From Geomonas oryzisoli (GTDB lineage Bacteria; Desulfobacterota; Desulfuromonadia; Geobacterales; Geobacteraceae): DNA of 64,000 bases. Shown piece after piece: positions 39,306 to 47,288 of the stretch (position 1 is the stretch's first letter; each line of letters starts with the position of its first letter). The notes under the pieces are model-generated. The model was not told where the DNA came from, did not search any database, and worked only from the letters and a program-made list of their open reading frames with translations. The position numbers and the translations under genes are program-made. The stretch is from assembly GCF_018986915.1 (NCBI RefSeq), contig NZ_CP076723.1:2265501-2329500 (forward strand), read 5' to 3'.

Positions 39306-41447
39306 TTACGGCTGTACAGAGTTGTAATTCTGGCCGTCATCCACGATGGAATCGCCGGGGCTCTTGCTGTGGGGCACGCCGACCTGCACCGTCCCGTTGC
39401 AGACGCCACCCTGCCCGTCATCCGCGCTGAAGTTGATCCGGTAGACACGGCCGTTGCCGGTCCCGGAACGTTCGGCGCGCAGCAGGGCCTTGCCCCCCTG
39501 GACGATCGCGTCGGGACTGGTATCCCCGTCCCCGAGACCGTCGATGGGTTCGTCCTGGGTAATGCCGGTGATGGTGAGGGTGACTTTGTCGTTGTCCGGA
39601 TCGGTCACGCCGGTTACGGCGACCGGAACCAGCTTGTGGTTGGGCGGCCAGAGCGCGCCCGGCATGACCTGGGCGTGGTCGCAGGAGGGAGGATCGTTGA
39701 CATTGAGAACCTGCACCACCACATCGTCCGCCAGTTCGCTGGACGCAAGGCCATCGTTCACCATCAGCCTGAAGGTGAGGGTCTCGCCGCCCAAGCCGAC
39801 CAGGGGCGCGGTGAAGGTGGGGGTCGGGCTGCCGGCATCGGACAGGACAACGGCGGGCCCGCCGACCTGGGTCCAGGTATAGACCAAGGCATCGAGATCG
39901 GGGTCGCTGCTCGCCGTCCCATCGAGGGTGACGATGCTCCCCTCGTTGCGGGTCTGATCCGCTCCGGCGTTGGCCAGCGGCGCGTGGTTGACGTTCTCGA
40001 CCACGACATCGACCGTGTCGGTGGCGTTGTCGATCCCGTCGCTTACGGTGAGCAGGAAGGTGAGCCTGGCGCCCTCCACCCCTACAGCGGGAGCGATGAA
40101 GGTCGGAGCCGCCAGGTCAAAGTTAGGCAGCGGCACCGAAGGACCCGCAACCTGCACCCAGTTGTAGGTGAGCGTTTCACCGTCGAGATCCCAGCTGTCG
40201 GAACCATCCAGCGCCACCTGGGACTTTTCGGCGACGGTCTGGTCGTCACCAGCCAGTGCCTGCGGCGGATGGTTCACGTTTTTGACCGCGATGTTCACGG
40301 TATCGGGAGCGCTCGGGAAGTGGGTATCGTTCACGACCAGCTGGAACGAAAGGGTGCTGCCGCCGGCGGAGACCAGCGGGGCGACGAAGGTGGGATGAAC
40401 CGGATCAGCCGTGTTCAACGTCACCCGAGGACCGGCGATCTGGGACCAGGTGTAGGACAAGGGGTCACCGCTGATGGAGCTGCTTGCCGATCCGTCGAGA
40501 ACCACGACGGTACCTTCATTGAGGGTGTTGTCGGCACCGGCATTGGCAATGGGGGGGGCTCCCTTGGCGATACTGAAGAAGGTGCCGTTCGCGCCGGCAG
40601 CCGCGTACAGGCCACCTCTCCCCCCGATGACGGAGACGGTTCCGGAGTTCTGCAGGGATCCGTAGAAGATCTTGATCCGGCCGCCGCCGCCACCGCCGCC
40701 TCCGTCGTCCTGGCCGCACATGCCGGGGGTGCCGCACCCGTAGGCCCCGCCTCCCCCGCCGTTGGCTTTAAGGCTGCCGGTGTTGACGATGGTGCCGCCG
40801 TAGAGGAGGATGCCTCCCCCTGCGCCGCCGCCGGTGGAATCGTTGTAGTAAATCTTGCCGTCATCGCCGTTGGCGCTGATGATCCCTGCGTTGCTGATGG
40901 ATTCCGCCTCGATCCAGAGAGCGCCGCCACCGTTGCCGCCGAAGCCGCCGTTGTTGTAGGCGTAATCCACGTATCCCGCCGCTCCAGCAGAGGATCCCAT
41001 TTCGATACTGAGTGTGTCCGCGCTCCCGTACGGCGTGCCGCCGAGGCCATCTACCCTCCATCCCCCGTCGGTGACGCCGTTGCCACCTTTGCCGCCGTAG
41101 GCGCCGCCACCGCCGCCATCGATGCTCCCGATGCCGCCTGCTCCTGGGCCTTCGCCGCTGCTGTTGAACGCCCCCCGGTAGCCGCGCCCGTCGGCCACGA
41201 TTGCAGATGTGGCGTCCACGACGACGGAGCTTGCCTTGAGCTTGAGATAGCCGCCCGTGGAGCCGTTGTACGGCTCAACGTACAACCTCCCGCCATTGAT
41301 AATGCTGACTTTGTCAAAACTCTGCTGTCCTGACAGTGTCTGTACCCCGCCATTGACCACCAGATCGGCAGCCATGGCTGGAGAGACGCAGGAGATCGAC
41401 AGAAGAAGCGATACTGCTGGAAAAGCCGTCAACCTGTTTCGAGACAT
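39306..41447 (-). CDS. Large exported protein with Gly-rich region and three PKD-like domains
   Basis: 713 residues. A signal peptide (about 1-27, AMAAD cleavage) precedes a Gly-rich beta-solenoid-like region (about 80-300, runs such as GGGGGGGGR). Three repeats of about 97 residues follow, each with NAGAD-type turns, LDGS, YTWxQxxGP, PTFxAP and a final NVNxPP; these are Ig/PKD (REJ)-like. A C-terminal domain (about 605-700) has CDHAQVMPGALWPPNHK. It looks like a surface adhesin or cell-envelope structural protein, but no anchor or LPXTG is seen. Two Cys occur in a cluster (CGTPGMCG). It has its own strong promoter and terminator. Confidence 0.85.
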   Translation of the reverse strand: MSRNRLTAFPAVSLLLSISCVSPAMAADLVVNGGVQTLSGQQSFDKVSIINGGRLYVEPYNGSTGGYLKLKASSVVVDATSAIVADGRGYRGAFNSSGEGPGAGGIGSIDGGGGGAYGGKGGNGVTDGGWRVDGLGGTPYGSADTLSIEMGSSAGAAGYVDYAYNNGGFGGNGGGALWIEAESISNAGIISANGDDGKIYYNDSTGGGAGGGILLYGGTIVNTGSLKANGGGGGAYGCGTPGMCGQDDGGGGGGGGRIKIFYGSLQNSGTVSVIGGRGGLYAAAGANGTFFSIAKGAPPIANAGADNTLNEGTVVVLDGSASSSISGDPLSYTWSQIAGPRVTLNTADPVHPTFVAPLVSAGGSTLSFQLVVNDTHFPSAPDTVNIAVKNVNHPPQALAGDDQTVAEKSQVALDGSDSWDLDGETLTYNWVQVAGPSVPLPNFDLAAPTFIAPAVGVEGARLTFLLTVSDGIDNATDTVDVVVENVNHAPLANAGADQTRNEGSIVTLDGTASSDPDLDALVYTWTQVGGPAVVLSDAGSPTPTFTAPLVGLGGETLTFRLMVNDGLASSELADDVVVQVLNVNDPPSCDHAQVMPGALWPPNHKLVPVAVTGVTDPDNDKVTLTITGITQDEPIDGLGDGDTSPDAIVQGGKALLRAERSGTGNGRVYRINFSADDGQGGVCNGTVQVGVPHSKSPGDSIVDDGQNYNSVQP

Positions 41448-41571
41448 CTTGAACCCTCCTTGAAATGGTTTCTCATGCCCCTAAAGAGAGCGCGTCGCCG
41501 ATCGCCGCAACAGTGGGAAAACTCTTGCAGTTACGACCTCATGCTGTCCCGTAGGCGCCAAAGTGCCAGCG
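41448..41571 (-). promoter_or_regulatory. Long 5' leader of the PKD-like protein gene
   Basis: About 118 nt lie between the inferred transcription start and the ATG, long for this window. The ribosome binding site AAGGAGGG is 7 bases before the ATG. I saw a possible fold but no riboswitch consensus (cyclic-di-GMP, SAM, cobalamin checked by eye). Confidence 0.4.
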
Positions 41572-41600
41572 ACTATATTAATTTAAATTTAATTTGTCAA
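41572..41600 (-). promoter_or_regulatory. Strong promoter of the PKD-like protein gene in an AT-rich island
   Basis: On the minus strand a perfect TTGACA, 17-bp all-AT spacer and TATAGT. The flanks (41570-41640) are strongly AT-rich in a GC-rich genome, which suits binding by MucR- or H-NS-like silencers. Confidence 0.85.
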
Positions 41601-41756
41601 TTTGAATTTAAGAAAACTAATATTCTAAATATCCCGAGCAACTAAAGCCAGAGCTGACGAGGAGGGTGGCCAAAGGGAGCGTGCAGCGGCAGGAGGACCG
41701 CACACGGCGTCGAGAGGGAAGCACGCGGGAACAACGGGGGGGATGGGAGGGATGCA

Positions 41757-41789
41757 AAAAAGGGAGGAAGACCGCGTCCCCTCCCCTTT
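41757..41789 (-). terminator. Terminator of the CheW-like gene
   Basis: On the minus strand GGGGAGG and CCTCCC form a 6- to 7-bp stem with a 12-base loop, followed by TTTTTT. It lies 23 bp past the CheW stop. Confidence 0.6.
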
Positions 41790-41811
41790 CCATACCGCAG
41801 TGAACGGACGG

Positions 41812-42309
41812 CTAACCGAAACTGGAGAAGGCGTCCTGCTCCGCGCTGGTGAACATGCGGTCGAGCTGGAGCATGAGCAGCAGCTGCTCGCCGTGCTTGA
41901 TGACGCCGCAGATGAAATCCTGGTCCACACCGCCGGCGGCGATGCTGGGCGGGGGCTGGATCTCGCCGCTGGAAATCCTGATCACCTCGGAGACGCCGTC
42001 GACGATGAAGCCCATGAGCTTGCCGTCGATGTCCATGACCATGATCCGCGTGTGCTGGTCGTCATCGGTGCTGCACATGCCGAACCTGTTCCGGAGCGAG
42101 ATGATCGGTATCACCTTGCCGCGCAGGTTGATGATCCCCTCCACGCTGGGGGGGGTGTTCGGAATATGGGTGATCGGGGTCATCCTGATGATCTCGCGCA
42201 CCTTCAACACCTCGACGGCGTATTCTTCGGCGCCCAGGTTGAAGCTCACCAGCTGGATCAGTTCGCTGCTCGACTCACCTTTTTTGATCGGCAAATTGGC
42301 GGTAGACAT
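41812..42309 (-). CDS. cheW-like: CheW-type chemotaxis coupling protein
   Basis: 165 residues. The family's core motifs are present: LVSFNLGAEEYAVEVLKVREI at the start, VEGIINLRGKVIPIISLRNRFG in the middle and FIVDGVSEVIRI near the end. It couples chemoreceptors to CheA. It stands outside any chemotaxis operon in this window; the nearest receptor is the MCP at 61258. It could serve an orphan array. GGAGG lies before the ATG. Confidence 0.93.
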   Translation of the reverse strand: MSTANLPIKKGESSSELIQLVSFNLGAEEYAVEVLKVREIIRMTPITHIPNTPPSVEGIINLRGKVIPIISLRNRFGMCSTDDDQHTRIMVMDIDGKLMGFIVDGVSEVIRISSGEIQPPPSIAAGGVDQDFICGVIKHGEQLLLMLQLDRMFTSAEQDAFSSFG

Positions 42310-42406
42310 TTATTCCTCCGGGGTTGCATGAATGTGTCAACGATTCTGAAGCGGTTGGGACCCCGCGTGAGGGGAGCTCTCCCCGCGACGCCGGATCGAC
42401 CGTCTT

Positions 42407-42429
42407 CCGATACTTGTGTGACGTATCGG
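42407..42429. repeat. Short hairpin between CheW and glycogen phosphorylase genes
   Basis: CCGATAC pairs with GTATCGG around 9 bases. No T run on either side, so a terminator role is uncertain. An inverted GGGGAG/CTCCCC lies next to it at about 42370. Confidence 0.45.
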
Positions 42430-42472
42430 CACCCCCTGGTGAATCTTGAGGAGAAGTTGACATCCGCGAACC

Positions 42473-44977
42473 TTATACCTTGTTGATGGGACTGACCGGG
42501 CGCAGGTGCCAGATCCCTTCGTTGTACTCGGAGATGGTCCGGTCCGTGGAAAACTTGCCGCTCTTGGCGCTGTTGACGATGCTCATCCTGGTCCAGGCCT
42601 CCCGGTCCAGGTAAGCCGCGGCGGCCTTTTGCTGCGCCTTCACGAAGCTGCGGAAATCGGCGGCGACCATCCAGGGATCGTGCGGGCTCATGATCGCCTT
42701 GACGATCGGCTCGAAGATCCCCTTCTCGAACATGTTGAAGTGCCCGCTGGTAAGCAGCTGCATGACCCGCTCCAGCTCCGGGTCGGCAGCCACGATGCCG
42801 GCGGGATTGTAGCTGCGACGCTCCCGTTCCACCTCGTCGGCGGTGAGGCCGAAGACGAAGAAGTTCTCGTCACCCACCTCCTCCCGGATCTCGATGTTGG
42901 CGCCGTCCAGGGTGCCGATGGTGATGGCGCCGTTCATCATGAACTTCATGTTGCCGGTACCGGAGGCCTCCTTGCCCGCGGTGGAGATCTGTTCGGAAAG
43001 GTCGGTGCCGGGGCAGATCACCTCCATGGCGGTGACGCGGTAGTTGGGGAGGAAGGCCACCTTGAGCCGGTCCCCTACCACCGGGTCGTCGTTCACCACC
43101 CGCGCCACGTTGCTGATGAGCTTGATGATCAGCTTGGCCATGTAGTAGCCGGGGGCGGCCTTGCCGCCGATCAGCACGCAGCGGTCGGTCCACCCCTCGG
43201 TGTCGCCGCGCTTGATCCGGTCGTAGAGATGGATCACGTGCAACACGTTAAGGAGTTGGCGCTTGTACTCATGGATCCTTTTCACCTGGACGTCGAAAAG
43301 GCTGTCGGGGTTAAAGGCGACGCCGCACTGTTCCTGCACCAGGGCCGCCAGCCGCTCCTTGTTGGCTCTTTTCACCGCGTGCCACTCCCTGCGGAACTCC
43401 GGGTCGTCGGCGAAGGGTACCGCCTCGGAGATGCGCGCGAGGTCGGCCACGAAGCCGTCACCGATCCTGGATGCGAGCAGCCTGGTGAGCCCGGGGTTGC
43501 AGCGCGCCAGCCAGCGGCGCGGCGTGACGCCGTTGGTCTTGTTGTTGAACTTCTCCGGCCACAGCTCGTAGAAGTCACGGAACAGCCCCTGCACCAGGAG
43601 CTGTGAGTGCAGGGCGGCCACGCCGTTCACCGAGAAGCTCCCCACGATGGCGAGGTAGGCCATCCGCACCTGCTGGACCTCCCCCTCCTCGATGATGGAC
43701 ATGTTGCGCAGGCGCTCGCCGTCGCCGGGCCAGCGGCTGGCCACCTCGGCCAGGAAGCGGGCGTTGATCTCCAGTATGATCTCCAAAAGGCGTGGCAAAA
43801 GCTGCCTGAACAGCGGCACGGACCATTTTTCCAGGGCCTCCGGGAGGAGGGTGTGGTTGGTGTAGGCCATGGTGTGGGTGGTGATGTGCCACGCCTCGTC
43901 CCAGGAGAGTCCCTGCTCGTCCATAAGCAGGCGCATCAGTTCGGGGACGGCGCAGCTCGGGTGGGTGTCGTTCAACTGGAAGCAGTTGCGTTCGGCGAAG
44001 TGGTCGAAGACCTTTCCCTGGCGCGAGATCCACCGTTCGAGGACGTCCTGCAGGCTCGCCGAGGCCAGGAAGTACTGCTGCCTGAGGCGGAGCGCCTTGC
44101 CGTTCTCGCTGGCGTCGTTGGGGTAGAGCACCATGGTGATGTTTTCGGCCTCGTTTTTCATGGCGACGGACTCGGTGTAGCTCCCGGCGTTGAACTCCTC
44201 GAGGTCGAACACGTCCGTGGCGGCGGCCTTCCAGAGCCTCAGCGTGTTGACTGTGCCGTTTCGGTACCCTGGAATGGGGAGATCGTAGGGAACGGCCAGG
44301 ACATCGTGGGTGTCCAGCCAGCAGAAGCTCACGGTGCCGTCGTCGTTGCGCCTGGTTTCGCAGCGACCGCCGAAGCGGACCCGCTGGGTGTACTCGGGAC
44401 GCTCCATCTCCCAAGGGTTGCCGTCGCGCAGCCAGTGGTCCGGTTCCTCGACCTGCCGCCCGTCCTCGATACGCTGGCGGAACATGCCGTATTCGTAGCG
44501 GATGCCATACCCCATGACCGGAAGCTGCAGGGTGGCGCAGCTATCCAGGAAGCAGGCGGCGAGACGCCCGAGGCCGCCGTTGCCAAGACCCGCGTCGATC
44601 TCCTGCTCGGCAAGGTCCTCCAGCTGCAGGCCAAGCTGCTGCATCGCCTCAGCCGCCGGCTCGTCGAGCCCCAGGTTGAGCACGGCGTTGCCCAGGGCAC
44701 GCCCCATGAGGAACTCAAGGGAGAGGTAGTAGCCGGTCTTGGTGTTGGCGTCGATGTAGGCGTAGCGGGTGTTGTTCCAGCGCTCGATCAGGCGCTCACG
44801 GACGGTGTAGGCGATGGCCTGGTAATGGTAGCGTATGTTGCGGCAGAACCGGTCCCGTCCCAGGTGGTGGAAGTAGTGGTGTATGAAATCCTTGACCAGG
44901 CCGTCGGCGTCCAAGGGGAGCGCCTCCGGCTCGCAGGCGTCTTTGGGGCAAAGGATATTCTTTTCCTTGTCGTGCAT
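42473..44977 (-). CDS. glgP: Glycogen/starch phosphorylase
   Basis: 834 residues from the ATG at 44977, with AAGGAG upstream. Family signatures: GLGNGGLGRLAACFLDS (N-terminal), YKRQLLNVLHVIHLYDRIK, and EASGTGNMKFMMNGA, where the Lys holds pyridoxal phosphate. It phosphorolyses alpha-1,4-glucan to glucose-1-phosphate. Key residues and length (815-850) are normal. It lies upstream of cheW in the same direction with a 160-bp gap that contains hairpins, so it is probably a separate unit. It feeds storage-carbon breakdown. Confidence 0.97.
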   Translation of the reverse strand: MHDKEKNILCPKDACEPEALPLDADGLVKDFIHHYFHHLGRDRFCRNIRYHYQAIAYTVRERLIERWNNTRYAYIDANTKTGYYLSLEFLMGRALGNAVLNLGLDEPAAEAMQQLGLQLEDLAEQEIDAGLGNGGLGRLAACFLDSCATLQLPVMGYGIRYEYGMFRQRIEDGRQVEEPDHWLRDGNPWEMERPEYTQRVRFGGRCETRRNDDGTVSFCWLDTHDVLAVPYDLPIPGYRNGTVNTLRLWKAAATDVFDLEEFNAGSYTESVAMKNEAENITMVLYPNDASENGKALRLRQQYFLASASLQDVLERWISRQGKVFDHFAERNCFQLNDTHPSCAVPELMRLLMDEQGLSWDEAWHITTHTMAYTNHTLLPEALEKWSVPLFRQLLPRLLEIILEINARFLAEVASRWPGDGERLRNMSIIEEGEVQQVRMAYLAIVGSFSVNGVAALHSQLLVQGLFRDFYELWPEKFNNKTNGVTPRRWLARCNPGLTRLLASRIGDGFVADLARISEAVPFADDPEFRREWHAVKRANKERLAALVQEQCGVAFNPDSLFDVQVKRIHEYKRQLLNVLHVIHLYDRIKRGDTEGWTDRCVLIGGKAAPGYYMAKLIIKLISNVARVVNDDPVVGDRLKVAFLPNYRVTAMEVICPGTDLSEQISTAGKEASGTGNMKFMMNGAITIGTLDGANIEIREEVGDENFFVFGLTADEVERERRSYNPAGIVAADPELERVMQLLTSGHFNMFEKGIFEPIVKAIMSPHDPWMVAADFRSFVKAQQKAAAAYLDREAWTRMSIVNSAKSGKFSTDRTISEYNEGIWHLRPVSPINKV

Positions 44978-45126
44978 AAGCGAGAACTCCTTTTGCGTTT
45001 GAGTGAAGTCGCCCGACGGCGACCGGTAACCGGTACATTCTACACGTTTCGGCACAAAGGGGAGACAGCTGAAAGCGAAAGAGACAACTACAAAAATCCT
45101 AACGCCGTCCCCCAGTATCCCCGCGT

Positions 45127-45264
45127 CAGTATGGCGGGAGCGCTCCCCCTCCCTTGACGGGAGGGGGTTGGGGGGTGGGTGAAGCCGCCCCCCGCAACGT
45201 TGTGGGCCTTTCCACCCTCTCCCTGGGGAGAAAGTGGACGGGCGAATGATTATTCGCCCCTACA
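45127..45264. repeat. Composite repeat region ending in family A palindrome copy 3
   Basis: A GC-rich hairpin (CCCCCTCCCTTGACGGGAGGGGG, 45144-45166, ends in GGGTTGGGGGGTGGG) is followed by CTCTCCCTGGGGAG and then the family A element GGGCGAATGATTATTCGCCC at 45240-45259. The whole 138-bp run lies between glgP and the antiporter gene and contains no gene. Confidence 0.7.
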
Positions 45265-45297
45265 GGACCGTACCGGGGGCTCGGGGGGGCGCGGGAC

Positions 45298-47277
45298 TCA
45301 GACCGGTTCGAAGAGCTTGGCCGCGGCGCGCATCTGCTCGGGGGTGGCCAGAAGGAGTGCGGTGTCCCCCTCCTGGAAGGTCCAGACCGGATCGGGATTG
45401 GCGGTGATCTCGTCCCCCCGCTTGATGGCAACCACGGTGGCTCCCGAACGGGAGCGCAACATCCCTCCCCTCAGGCTCTCACCCTCTATGGGCGCTTTCC
45501 TGCGCACCCGGAAGCTGCCGATCTCGGCGCCGGAAAGAAACCCTGCGATGCCTACGGCATGGCTGTGGCGCTTGCTCACGCTGCGCAGCATCTCGTAGCC
45601 GTCACGCCTCACGTCGGCGATGCAGTTTTCGATCACGTCCTGGGGGATCAGGAACCTCTTCAGCACGCGGAACAGGATCTCCACCGAGGTCTCGAACTCC
45701 TCCGGGATCACCTCGTTCACGCCCAACCGGAACAGGGGCTCCATCTCCAGGAGGTAGCGGGTGCGCACGATCACGTGGATCGAGGGATGCATCTTCCTGG
45801 CCTGCGCCGCGATGCGGCGGCTGGCGGCGGCATCCGAGATGGCCACCACCACGATGCGCGCGTCCCGTATCCCGGCGTGTTCGAGGATCTCCGGCTTGGA
45901 GGCGTCACCGAAGATGATCTCCTCCCCTTCCCTTCTCAGGCTGCGCACGGTGAAAGGGTTGGTCTCCACGATGACGCGCGGGATCTCCAGGTTCTTCAGG
46001 ATGCGGGCCAGGTTCTTGCCGTTCACACCGTAGCCGACGATGATGACGTGGTCCTGGTAGCCGACCTTTTCGCCGTTTTGCGCGAGACTTTTCCGGCCGC
46101 GGGTCCAGGAGTGCGGCAGCGTCGCGGTCATGAAGTCCGCCACCGGTCCCGCAAGCTTCATGCACAGGGGCGTGAGCGCCATGGTGGCGATGGAGGCGGC
46201 AAGGAAGAGCTGGTAGGTCTCCGGTGTGAGCAGCCCGTATTTCAGGCCGCTGCGGGAGAGGACGAAGGAAAACTCGCCGATCTGGGCCAGGGAAAGCCCG
46301 GCTATGAGGGCGATGCGCATGGGGAGGCCGAGGGCGAGGCCGACCGCGGAGGTGAGCAGCGCCTTGACCACGACGATGGACAGCACCAGGCCCAGCAGAA
46401 GCAGCGGAAACTTGAACAGGATGGCAGGTTTCAGCAGCATCCCGACCGAGATGAAAAAGAGGCTCATGAAGGCCTCGCGAAAGGGCATGATGTCGCTGAG
46501 CGCCTGGTGGCTGTATTCCGATTCCGAGATGGCGAGTCCCGCGATGAACGCCCCCAGGGCCAGCGAGAGCCCGACCTGCGCGGTGAGCCAGGCGGTCCCC
46601 ATGCCGATGAAGATGATGGAGAGGACGAAGAGCTCGCGACTCCTGGTCTTCACCACCTGCTCGAAGAGCCACGGGACCACGAAGCGGGCGCCGTAGTGGG
46701 CGCCGATGATGACGGCGCCCGCCTTGGCGGAGACGATGGCGATCTCGGCGAGCCCCTTGCCGCCCCCGGCGAGGAAGGGAGTGAAAAGCATCAGGGGCAC
46801 GATGCAGAGGTCCTGGAAGATGAGAATCCCGAGCGCGGCCTTTCCCTGGGGGGTGTCCATCTCCCCCGCATCCATCATCAGTTTCATCAGGATCGCGGTC
46901 GAGGAAAGCGCCACCAGAAAGCCGAAGAAGACGGCCTGTGTCAGCGGGAAGCCTCCGACGGCACCCAGCCCGGCAACGGCGGCGATGGTGAGAACGAGCT
47001 GCAGGCCGCCACCTATGAGCACCATGTGGCGGATGCGCATCAGCTCCTTCAGGGAAAACTCGATGCCGATGGTGAACAAGAGGAGCACGACGCCGTACTC
47101 GGCCATCTGCTCCACCTGGTGGCTGTCCCTGATGAAGCCGAGGGCGTAGGGGCCGGCCAAAAGGCCGGTGATCAGGAAGCCGATGATGGAGGGGAAATTG
47201 AACCTGCGCAGCACCACCACGGTAAAGAGGGCCAGACCGAAGAGAACCACGATGTCGCGTAGAGCGTGAAAATCCAT
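45298..47277 (-). CDS. CPA2/Kef-type cation:proton antiporter
   Basis: 659 residues. About 12-13 membrane helices occupy residues 5-390 in the CPA2 order, followed by a TrkA-N (RCK) domain (about 405-520; VGYGVNGKNLARIL with the GxGxxG-like nucleotide loop, FGDASKPEIL) and a TrkA-C domain (about 575-655). NAD(H) binding by the RCK domain gates ion exchange in this family (K+ or Na+ against H+). The glutathione-gated KefB/KefC type needs an accessory flavoprotein, which is not found here. It follows the P-type ATPase after 11 bp, so the two are co-transcribed. Confidence 0.9.
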   Translation of the reverse strand: MDFHALRDIVVLFGLALFTVVVLRRFNFPSIIGFLITGLLAGPYALGFIRDSHQVEQMAEYGVVLLLFTIGIEFSLKELMRIRHMVLIGGGLQLVLTIAAVAGLGAVGGFPLTQAVFFGFLVALSSTAILMKLMMDAGEMDTPQGKAALGILIFQDLCIVPLMLFTPFLAGGGKGLAEIAIVSAKAGAVIIGAHYGARFVVPWLFEQVVKTRSRELFVLSIIFIGMGTAWLTAQVGLSLALGAFIAGLAISESEYSHQALSDIMPFREAFMSLFFISVGMLLKPAILFKFPLLLLGLVLSIVVVKALLTSAVGLALGLPMRIALIAGLSLAQIGEFSFVLSRSGLKYGLLTPETYQLFLAASIATMALTPLCMKLAGPVADFMTATLPHSWTRGRKSLAQNGEKVGYQDHVIIVGYGVNGKNLARILKNLEIPRVIVETNPFTVRSLRREGEEIIFGDASKPEILEHAGIRDARIVVVAISDAAASRRIAAQARKMHPSIHVIVRTRYLLEMEPLFRLGVNEVIPEEFETSVEILFRVLKRFLIPQDVIENCIADVRRDGYEMLRSVSKRHSHAVGIAGFLSGAEIGSFRVRRKAPIEGESLRGGMLRSRSGATVVAIKRGDEITANPDPVWTFQEGDTALLLATPEQMRAAAKLFEPV

Positions 47278-47288
47278 GAAACCTCACC

